Below are positions 1 to 5,287 of a DNA stretch of 7,386 nt, piece by piece. The notes under the pieces were generated by a model. The model had not been told where the DNA came from. It did no database searches and worked only from the letters and a program-made list of their open reading frames with translations. This DNA comes from DATFIX01 sp047617305 (GTDB lineage Archaea; Halobacteriota; Halobacteria; Halobacteriales; Natrialbaceae). The first letter of the stretch is position 1; each line of letters starts with the position of its first letter. A program made the position numbers and the translations under genes. Location: NCBI GenBank assembly GCA_047617305.1, contig JBLGCL010000149.1:1-7386 (forward strand), given 5' to 3'.

Positions 1-276
1 GTTGACGACGATGATCCCGGTGGCGAAGAGGAAATAGCCCAGTAACGTCCCGAGGATCCACAGGACCAGGCCGCTGATGACGCCGATGCCGAGGGACCGC
101 GAGAGGTACATCTCGACGGTTTCGGTCATCCGCGCCTGTGCGAGCTTTTTCTCCACGTCGGCGACGAAATCGCTGTCCTCGCTGAACAGGCGGTCGTAGA
201 GCGGGTACAACGCGTCCCCCAGGGCGTCGCTCGACTGGCCCGGGCTCCGGGAGCCGTCGATCGTGTCCAGGCTCAT
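1..276 (-). CDS. pilC: Type II/IV secretion F-family membrane protein (PilC/TadC/ArlJ-like), N-terminal part only
   Basis: This is the N-terminal 92 residues of a gene that continues past the left edge. Residues 1-60 are a polar, acidic cytoplasmic segment containing EKKLAQARMTETVEMYLSRS. A strongly hydrophobic stretch starts near residue 61 (SLGIGVISGLVLWILGTLLG) and is still hydrophobic at the edge, so it is the first membrane segment. In this family the protein is the inner-membrane platform on which the ATPase acts and pilins are inserted. The ATG (276-274) overlaps the stop of the upstream ATPase as ATGA, and a GGTGA ribosome-binding site lies 6 nt before it, so the start is well supported and translation is probably coupled. 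The assignment rests mainly on the partner gene and on the N-terminal pattern. The conserved T2SF domain lies outside the window, so pilus, archaellum or other secretion roles cannot be separated from this piece alone. Confidence 0.82.
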   Translation of the reverse strand, partial: MSLDTIDGSRSPGQSSDALGDALYPLYDRLFSEDSDFVADVEKKLAQARMTETVEMYLSRSLGIGVISGLVLWILGTLLGYFLFATGIIVVN

Positions 277-3200
277 GTGTCGTCACCGTCGTCCGAATCC
301 TCCGCGTCCTCAAACGGGTCGTCGTCGCTGAAAATCGATCCGCCCTCGAATTCGTCGTTCTCGTCGCTCACGTCGCTGAATATACCACCCCCTTCGTCGG
401 TAGCGGTAGCCGATTCGAAGGGGCCCCCCTCGTCGGCGTCCGTCTCGCCGAACGGCTCGTCGGTGTCGTCGTCGGGTTCGCCGTCCGTATCCGGTTCGGT
501 TTCCGTCCCACTCCCGAAGAGTGGCCCCCCGTCGACGGTAGATCCCCCACTGACGTCCGGTGCCTCGAAAATCGGTTCCTCGTCCGTCTCATCGCGTTCG
601 CCCTTTTCCGATCGACTTTCGGGCTCGGTCCCCGCGTCGTCGGGCGGCGGGGTCGACCCGTCGTCGGGCCCGGCGGATGCGCCCGCGTCGGTTTCCGTTC
701 TTCCGGCGGCCCCGTCCGCGTCGGTTTCCGGACTCGTCGTCTCGCTTGCCGAGTCGGCCGAGGATTCCTCCATGAGATCGGTGTCGCCGAAGTCGAAGCC
801 GCCGTCGTCGCTCAACCAGTCGGGGCCCGAGGTCGCGACCTCGTCTTCTCCCGTAACCGCGGTACCCCCGCCGAGGTTCGTTTCGCCGCTGGTGCCGAAG
901 TCGACGGTCTCCATGTCGTCGGTTCCGTCCCCGGTTTGATCGCCGAAATCGAACTCGGATCGCGACTCGTCCGTCGCCGGCGGCTCAGGCGGTGTCTGTT
1001 CAGTCTCGGCCGCGGTTTCGCCCTCGGCCAGGGCGGAGCCCAGGCCGCTCGGAACCGTGCCCCGGTATTCGTCGAACAGTCGATCTTCGGCCCGCTCGAG
1101 GATGTCGGTGGCGGTGTTGTACGTCTCATCACCCGGTTCGGGCCGCGGGACCAGGGCCTCCTTTTCGGGGTCGACGTCGATCAGGACGCTCTCCATCTCC
1201 CGGAGGTCCTCGAGGGCGTCCTGCAGCGTGCCGTTCGCGATGAGGGTCAGGACGGTCTCCGGATTGTTGATGAAGGCCTGGATCGTCGCGGCGACCTTCG
1301 TGTACTCGCTCAGGCCGTTCTCGATGAGATACGCGAGGATGGTCCGTCGTTTGAACAGTTCCTCCTCCAGTCGTTCCTGGTTCCACCCGCGATCGAACTT
1401 GATTTCCTCCAGCGTGTTCGACTCGGACATCTTCAGGAACTCGTCGGTCTCCGCCTGCCACTGGTAGACGTCCTGGACGTTGATCTCGTCGTTCTCGGCG
1501 TCGTAGTGGTTGACCTCGGTCAGCGTCTTGTTCCGCCGGACCTTGTGGCCGTCGACCCGGGTCTGAGTCTGGATCGACACCAGGTCCAGGGCGGTAAACA
1601 TCGTCTTCGAGACGTTGATCGGGTCCGTGGTGAAGCGTTTGAGCACTTCACCGACGGTGTCGGCGTGGAACGTGGAGTAGGAGGTGTGGCCGGTCGACAT
1701 CACCTGGAACAGGTCGCGCCCCTCCTCGCCACGGACCTCGCCCATCACGATGTAGTCGGGCCGCTGGCGCAGGGCGGCCTCCAGCAGGTCGAACTCGTCG
1801 ACGTCTCCCTCGTCGTCGTCGGAGAACGACGGCCTGGTCACGGAGGCGACCCAGTTGCGCTGGGGGAGCTCGACTTCCCGGGTGTCCTCGATCGAGACGA
1901 TCTTCGTGTTCGACGGGATGAACAGCGAGACCGCGTTCAGGCTGGTGGTCTTCCCCGAGGCGGTCCCCCCGGCGAAGATGAGCGACTTGTTGTTCTCGAT
2001 GCACAGCCAGAGGAAGGCCATTTCGTCCAGCGAGAAGGTGTTCCAGTTGATGAGGTCGATCGGCGTGAACGGGACGTCCTTGAACTGGCGGATGGTGTAG
2101 TTGGTCCCGTGATCGGACACTTCTCGCCCCAGGGTCAGTTGGGCACGCGACCCGTCTGGGAGCGTGGCGTCGACCTGTGGCCGCCGTTTCGAGATCCCCT
2201 TCCCGGACCGCTGGGCGAGTTTGACGACGAAGTCGTTCAGTTCCTCCTCGCCGTGGTAGATGTTCGAGATGATCTGCTCGTAGTCGGTATGGTAGACGAA
2301 GACGGGCGAGTTCCACCCGTCGCACGAGATGTCCTCGACGTTGATGTCGTGCTTGATCGGATCGATCCGTTCGTAACCGACGAAATCCCGCTTGAGGTGG
2401 TAGAGTAGCTTCTCGACCTGGTATTCGGAGAGGATTTCGGAGTTCTCCTCCAGCACCACGGGTTCGGGTCGCACCTCGATCCCGTCGAGTCCGCCGGAAT
2501 CGTCCGTTTCTTCCGGGGATTCGCCACCCATCAACGCCTTTACCTGGCCCAGCATCCCGTTGCTCGAGTCGTTAGCCGTCTTTTCGAAGAGGTCGTAGCG
2601 TTCCAGCAGGCGACGGGTTTCCCGCTCGATCACCGACGGCCTGTCCGCTCCCTGGCCCTGCGAGGGTATCGTGTCGTCGGAGTACTTGATCGCGTTTCGG
2701 AGTTTCCCGGTCAGGAACTCCTTCAGTTCGCCCTCGATTTCGTTGAGATGCGGTTCGATGGCGTAGTATTTCTTCTCGTTCTCCTTCTCGGAGTGGAACA
2801 GAACCACGAACGCGTAGGGTTTGTTGACCCAATATCGGTCCTCCTCCCGGAAGTAGGGTTTCTTCTCCTGGGGGACCGCCTTTTCGAGGTCGTACCGGTT
2901 CGCCACCGTGGTCTGTCCGTCCGCGGTCGAGAAGAACTCGTCCTCGTCGAGGTCCTCTGCGACGTTGACGGTCCGTTCGTCGACGAGGTCGTGGAGTTCG
3001 GTCGCTATGTCCTCGGCGCGGCTCAGACGTCCTTCGGTTCGGTCCGGATCGAACCCCAGATACTCTTCCGGCCGGAATGGGATCACGGAGCCGTCGTCCC
3101 GGCGTGGGCGTTCTCCGTCGTCGTCGTAGTAATATTCCTGCTTGAAGTGTTCCCACATCCACCGGCCCTTCGTAACCGGCGTCGTCTCGGGGTCGATGTA

Positions 3201-3599
3201 TCGGGCGACCGTCCGTTGCAGGGCCTTGGCCCGCGGGGCCGCGGTGTCGCGGATTCGGTGAAAAACGTCGTCCGGATGAAATCCGAGGTACTCATCCGGT
3301 TCGAAGTCGACCGATTCCCAGTCGTCGCCATAGGGAACGGACGACGTTAGATCCTCGCTGCTTTCGAGCCCCAGACTATCGCCACTTTCGCTCGGTGGTC
3401 GGCCAGAAGTTTTTTCATAGAGGCGAGATACTTCCGCTTCGTGACCGTGTTCTTCCATGAAGTCGGCCCACGAATACTCGCCGATGCGGACGTCCGATCC
3501 CTCGACGGGGCCGCCCCGCCTGTTTTCCGGTGACGGCTCCGACTTTTCCATGCCCTCCATTTGCCCGGATTCGGATCCGTCGGCGTCGTTGATAGCCAT
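273..3599 (-). CDS. pilB: Type IV pilus-like secretion ATPase (PilB/GspE family) with long acidic disordered tail
   Basis: This 1108-residue cytoplasmic ATPase should power pilin assembly with the PilC-type protein encoded next to it. Core motifs are intact: Walker A GGTASGKT (544-551), Asp box KIVSIEDTREVEL (566-578), Walker B region RQRPDYIVMGEVRGEE (611-626) and His box STGHTSYSTFHADT (635-648). The N-terminal domain (about 90-540) carries a repeated motif F-x-P-[DE]-EYLGF-x-PD at 99-110 and 175-186. After the catalytic core comes a helical region (about 700-850), then about 260 residues of Asp/Glu/Ser/Thr/Gly-rich sequence predicted disordered, with short GG-x-x-F type motifs. Family ATPases are usually about half this length, so both ends are extended. 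The first ATG (3599) is used. No good ribosome-binding site precedes it, and Met14 or Met17 remain possible. It overlaps pilC by 4 bp. It resembles the haloarchaeal PilB group that builds adhesive pili (PilB3 type). The exact paralogue is an inference. Confidence 0.94.
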   Translation of the reverse strand: MAINDADGSESGQMEGMEKSEPSPENRRGGPVEGSDVRIGEYSWADFMEEHGHEAEVSRLYEKTSGRPPSESGDSLGLESSEDLTSSVPYGDDWESVDFEPDEYLGFHPDDVFHRIRDTAAPRAKALQRTVARYIDPETTPVTKGRWMWEHFKQEYYYDDDGERPRRDDGSVIPFRPEEYLGFDPDRTEGRLSRAEDIATELHDLVDERTVNVAEDLDEDEFFSTADGQTTVANRYDLEKAVPQEKKPYFREEDRYWVNKPYAFVVLFHSEKENEKKYYAIEPHLNEIEGELKEFLTGKLRNAIKYSDDTIPSQGQGADRPSVIERETRRLLERYDLFEKTANDSSNGMLGQVKALMGGESPEETDDSGGLDGIEVRPEPVVLEENSEILSEYQVEKLLYHLKRDFVGYERIDPIKHDINVEDISCDGWNSPVFVYHTDYEQIISNIYHGEEELNDFVVKLAQRSGKGISKRRPQVDATLPDGSRAQLTLGREVSDHGTNYTIRQFKDVPFTPIDLINWNTFSLDEMAFLWLCIENNKSLIFAGGTASGKTTSLNAVSLFIPSNTKIVSIEDTREVELPQRNWVASVTRPSFSDDDEGDVDEFDLLEAALRQRPDYIVMGEVRGEEGRDLFQVMSTGHTSYSTFHADTVGEVLKRFTTDPINVSKTMFTALDLVSIQTQTRVDGHKVRRNKTLTEVNHYDAENDEINVQDVYQWQAETDEFLKMSESNTLEEIKFDRGWNQERLEEELFKRRTILAYLIENGLSEYTKVAATIQAFINNPETVLTLIANGTLQDALEDLREMESVLIDVDPEKEALVPRPEPGDETYNTATDILERAEDRLFDEYRGTVPSGLGSALAEGETAAETEQTPPEPPATDESRSEFDFGDQTGDGTDDMETVDFGTSGETNLGGGTAVTGEDEVATSGPDWLSDDGGFDFGDTDLMEESSADSASETTSPETDADGAAGRTETDAGASAGPDDGSTPPPDDAGTEPESRSEKGERDETDEEPIFEAPDVSGGSTVDGGPLFGSGTETEPDTDGEPDDDTDEPFGETDADEGGPFESATATDEGGGIFSDVSDENDEFEGGSIFSDDDPFEDAEDSDDGDDT
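283..287 (-). promoter_or_regulatory. Ribosome-binding site for pilC
   Basis: On the minus strand GGTGA sits 6 nt before the pilC ATG, inside the last codons of pilB. It is complementary to the UCACC part of the archaeal 16S rRNA 3' end. With the ATGA overlap it supports internal, coupled initiation at position 276. Confidence 0.55.
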
Positions 3600-3930
3600 T
3601 GGCCTACTCTACTCACGGGTGGTCAAAAAACCTTGTACTGATTCCCATCTTTGATAATTGATTTCGGAATCCGATTATTATTGGATATTTTTGGTTTATG
3701 GGCGCCAGGAACCGATTATACTGTAATTCAGAGAATGAAGTTATTTTCATTGTATCGAAATTATAATCGAATTCATTATACCGATTCGGCCGATACTTAT
3801 AAATATGATTCCTTTCGGGGTTGAAATGATTTGTGGCCCAATACTGAGGGTTTGAACAGGCCCAGGCGAGGAAAATGTTATAAAAATATAATACATCTCC
3901 AGACCACATGTCTGTCCTATAACGTTGGAA
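3600..3930. promoter_or_regulatory. AT-rich control region upstream of pilB
   Basis: Composition shifts sharply from the GC-rich genes: 46 of the 60 bases at 3721-3780 are A or T (counted by hand). On the minus strand the best TATA-like box is TTTATAAG at about 3797-3804, which would give a start near 3775 and a pilB leader of about 175 nt. A second AT box (TTATAAAAATATAAT, 3878-3892) could serve either strand. Small inverted repeats sit nearer pilB: TCGGA-A-TCCGA at 3664-3674 and TCCGATTATTATTGGA at 3670-3685. A T6 run lies on the minus strand about 25 nt before the pilB ATG. No credible gene is seen here. The open frame at 3613-3954 has a basic, non-halophilic composition. Confidence 0.4.
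3797..3804 (-). promoter_or_regulatory. Candidate TATA box for the pilB-pilC operon
   Basis: TTTATAAG on the minus strand, preceded by a purine-rich CCGAAAGG stretch about 10 bp upstream that could be a TFB-recognition element. It is a good match to archaeal TATA boxes, but it lies about 200 bp from the pilB ATG and the core is nearly symmetrical, so it could also fire on the plus strand. Confidence 0.35.
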
Positions 3931-3985
3931 CTTCGATGACGGGGGAAACCGCACGGTGTCCGATCTCAGGGCGTTGGTTCTCCAC
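3917..3985 (-). pseudogene. Pilin N-terminus remnant (class III signal peptide motif RAVSPVI)
   Basis: On the minus strand, bases 3955-3935 encode RAVSPVI, the signature at the PibD cleavage site of haloarchaeal type IV pilins, normally RAVSPVIG followed by a long hydrophobic helix. Here the frame reads HRAVSPVIEVPTL and then stops at TAG (3919-3917). No hydrophobic helix follows in any frame that I can see. A GTG at 3985 could start a 22-residue peptide, but the expected Met-(K/R)-rich leader is missing. The piece lies upstream of, and on the same strand as, the pilus ATPase operon, so I read it as the stump of a decayed pilin gene. A chance match of seven residues is unlikely but not excluded. 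Confidence 0.4.
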
Positions 3986-4013
3986 CGCTGGCACGATGAC
4001 TACGTCGCTACAA

Positions 4014-4026
4014 GGGCGTGACGGGA
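4014..4026. repeat. Partial copy A of the tRNA-Arg 3' end (possible old att site)
   Basis: GGGCGTGACGGGA is identical over 13 bases to the plus-strand reading of the tRNA-Arg(CCT) 3' end at 4196-4208 and is in the same orientation. The match ends where the T-loop would begin. Short direct copies of a tRNA 3' end next to the tRNA are typical attachment-site scars. Confidence 0.45.
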
Positions 4027-4078
4027 CCGAGCGGCCCGGCCGAATGAAAGGAGCGGTCACGCTCGCGAACCTGTGAAC

Positions 4079-4099
4079 GAGCGTGACAGGGTTCGAACC
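4079..4099. repeat. Partial copy B of the tRNA-Arg 3' end (possible old att site)
   Basis: It matches 18 of 21 bases of the tRNA-Arg 3' end at 4196-4216, including the T-loop GTTCGAA (minus strand) and the acceptor strand. The three differences are all transitions, which suggests a decayed copy rather than a functional gene. The rest of a tRNA is absent. The T-stem no longer pairs properly. Confidence 0.55.
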
Positions 4100-4111
4100 A
4101 GGGACGGACGC

Positions 4112-4130
4112 GCTCGCTCCGATGCACGCG
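4112..4130. repeat. 19-bp GC-rich module shared with 6194-6212 (copy 1)
   Basis: GCTCGCTCCGATGCACGCG matches the sequence at 6194-6212 at 17 of 19 positions. Each copy sits 12-13 bp after a tRNA 3'-end remnant and 60-64 bp before the 3' end of the intact tRNA. See findings for the interpretation. Confidence 0.5.
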
Positions 4131-4194
4131 ACCACCCATTCGTTTTCCCGTGCCGGTTCAGTCACCGACTCGCTTCGCTCGTCGGTTCCTCGCA

Positions 4195-4267
4195 CGGGCG
4201 TGACGGGATTCGAACCCGCGATCGAGAGGTTAGGAACCTCTCGCCCTGTCCACTAGGCCACACGCCC
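4195..4267 (-). tRNA. tRNA-Arg (anticodon CCT)
   Basis: A complete 73-nt cloverleaf without CCA. The acceptor stem GGGCGTG/CACGCCC pairs fully, with G as discriminator base. The anticodon arm is AGAGG-TTCCTAA-CCTCT, giving anticodon CCT, which reads the arginine codon AGG. The T-arm is GCGGG-TTCGAAT-CCCGT with one G-T pair. The D-arm GCCT...GGGC is short but paired. There is no intron. The 5' end lies only 17 bp after the tatA stop on the same strand. Both partial copies of its 3' end lie on its downstream side. Confidence 0.97.
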
Positions 4268-4284
4268 GCCAGAAGACGGGTGGG

Positions 4285-4635
4285 TTATTCCTGCGTTTCG
4301 CGTTCGGAGTCGGTGTCCGTCCGGTTTTCCTGATCGTCCGTCGTCGTGTCCGTCTCGTTCGTCGTCTCCGATTCGGTCGTCGACGTTCCCGCGTCGGTTC
4401 CTGTACTTGTACTGGTGCTGGTGCTCGATCCTGTGGCGGTTTCCCGGATTTCTTCGAGTTCCTGTTCGACCTCTTCACGACCCTTCTGGAACTCGCCGAT
4501 GGCCTCCCCGGTCGATCGGGCGAGTTTCGGAATCTTGTTTGCCCCGAAGAGCAGGATCGCGATGAGGAGGATCAGGCCGATCTCCAGCGGCCCGCCCGTC
4601 CCCGGCATGAACAGCGGTACGGTTTGAAGTGCCAT
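4285..4635 (-). CDS. tatA: Sec-independent protein translocase subunit TatA
   Basis: TatA forms the pore-like component of twin-arginine export of folded proteins, a heavily used route in haloarchaea. The 116 residues show the family layout: a short N-terminus, a transmembrane helix at about 17-30 (LEIGLILLIAILLF), the FG hinge FGANKIPKLAR (30-40), an amphipathic helix to about 64 (STGEAIGEFQKGREEVEQEL), and a Ser/Thr/Asp/Glu low-complexity tail (65-116). I chose the ATG at 4635. An upstream in-frame TTG at 4662 falls in the likely TATA box (CTATAATT on the minus strand, about 4662-4669), so a leaderless or nearly leaderless transcript from the ATG fits better. It diverges from the peroxiredoxin gene across 112 bp. 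Which of the haloarchaeal TatA paralogues this is cannot be told. No tatC is in the window. Confidence 0.93.
   Translation of the reverse strand: MALQTVPLFMPGTGGPLEIGLILLIAILLFGANKIPKLARSTGEAIGEFQKGREEVEQELEEIRETATGSSTSTSTSTGTDAGTSTTESETTNETDTTTDDQENRTDTDSERETQE
4402..4425. repeat. Two hexamers, each tandemly doubled, in the tatA tail
   Basis: Plus strand TGTACT twice, then GGTGCT twice. On the coding strand they are (AGCACC)2(AGTACA)2, encoding four Ser-Thr pairs in the disordered TatA tail. The repeats are exact. Confidence 0.8.
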
Positions 4636-4661
4636 CTCTGGTCGTACCTTACCCGCTGGCA

Positions 4662-4669
4662 ATTATAGG
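4662..4669 (-). promoter_or_regulatory. TATA box of tatA
   Basis: CTATAATT on the minus strand, centred about 30 bp before the ATG at 4635. This spacing places transcription initiation at or a few bases before the start codon, as is common in haloarchaea. Confidence 0.55.
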
Positions 4670-4715
4670 CTTTTTGCTCCCACCGAACCGCCGGATACGA
4701 ACCCTTCCCAAACCG

Positions 4716-4723
4716 TCTATAGG
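4716..4723 (+). promoter_or_regulatory. TATA box of the peroxiredoxin gene
   Basis: TCTATAGG centred about 28 bp before the ATG at 4748, after an AAACCG stretch that may act as the TFB element. The spacing predicts a leaderless mRNA and supports the ATG over the GTG nine bases upstream. Confidence 0.5.
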
Positions 4724-4747
4724 CTGCGTCACCAACGGGTGGCTCGT

Positions 4748-5227
4748 ATGATCGAAGCAGGCGATCCGGCACCGGACTTCACCGCACCGCTCGCAAACGG
4801 CGACGTGGAATCGTTCACCCTCTCCGAACACCTCGACGAGGCCCCGATCGTGCTGGCGTTCTTCCCGGGGGCGTTCACGAGCGTTTGCACGAACGAGATG
4901 GTGGCCTTTCGGGACCAGTTGGAACGATTCGAGGACGTGGGCGCGACCGTCTACGGGGTCAGCGTCGACTCGCCGTTCGCCCTCAACGAGTTCCGCGACA
5001 AACACGACCTGCCGTTCGGCCTGATTAGCGACTTCGACCGCGAACTCGTCGACGCGTACGACGTTCGGACGGACTTCGAGGACCTGGGCCTCCACGGCCT
5101 CGCGCAACGGTCGGTGTTCGTCGTCGACGCCGAGGGCGACGTCACCTGGTCCTGGGTCAGCGAGGACGCCGGCCTCGAACCCGATTACAGTGCCGTCCGT
5201 TCCGCGGCGGCCGAAGCGACCGGGTGA
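4748..5227 (+). CDS. Peroxiredoxin (AhpC/TSA, BCP/AhpE-like), single-cysteine
   Basis: A thiol peroxidase that should reduce hydrogen peroxide or organic hydroperoxides in the cytoplasm. The 159 residues carry the peroxidatic motif PGAFTSVCTNE with Cys47, and Arg121 (QRSVFVVD) at the position of the conserved activating arginine. Thr44 is the usual catalytic Thr of P-x-x-x-T-x-x-C. Cys47 is the only cysteine in the protein, so no resolving cysteine is present. It is a 1-Cys type that must be recycled by an external thiol or form an intermolecular disulfide. There is no signal peptide. The start at ATG 4748 (MIEAGDPAPDF) matches the usual family N-terminus. A GTG at 4739 is less likely because of promoter spacing. 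The product is acidic, as expected for a haloarchaeon. The gene ends before a terminator-like hairpin and is probably monocistronic. Confidence 0.92.
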   Translation: MIEAGDPAPDFTAPLANGDVESFTLSEHLDEAPIVLAFFPGAFTSVCTNEMVAFRDQLERFEDVGATVYGVSVDSPFALNEFRDKHDLPFGLISDFDRELVDAYDVRTDFEDLGLHGLAQRSVFVVDAEGDVTWSWVSEDAGLEPDYSAVRSAAAEATG

Positions 5228-5248
5228 CCGACGCCGCCGGCGGGCTCG

Positions 5249-5264
5249 GCCCGACGGGCTTTTT
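5249..5264 (+). terminator. Terminator after the peroxiredoxin gene
   Basis: The perfect inverted repeat GCCCG-A-CGGGC (5249-5259) is followed immediately by TTTTT (5260-5264), 21 bp past the stop. Archaeal termination depends mostly on the T-run. It also lies only 24 bp before the next gene. Confidence 0.55.
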
Positions 5265-5287
5265 CTGTCGGCGTTCGAGAAAGGGGT

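Noticed and set aside
277..939. Ser/Pro-rich plus-strand frame
   Set aside because: It is the antisense reading of the acidic PilB tail. Asp and Glu codons read in reverse give Ser and Pro.
936..2408. 490-codon open frame on the plus strand
   Set aside because: It is antisense to the pilB catalytic core. The composition is a mirror of an acidic GC-rich gene, with no domain signal.
3664..3685. Repeated short palindromes as a CRISPR or inverted terminal repeat
   Set aside because: They are too short and irregular, with no regular spacer pattern and no transposase or target duplication.
3613..3954. 113-codon minus-strand frame just upstream of pilB
   Set aside because: It begins with GTG inside the pilin remnant in another frame, is rich in Asn, Tyr, Phe, Arg and Ile, and is basic, unlike haloarchaeal proteins. 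It reads like translated AT-rich spacer.
3917..4195. 92-codon minus-strand frame ending in RAVSPVIEVPTL, as an intact gene
   Set aside because: Most of it crosses the tRNA-end remnants and spacer DNA and has no membrane helix. Only its last dozen codons look pilin-derived, so it is kept as a remnant, not a gene.
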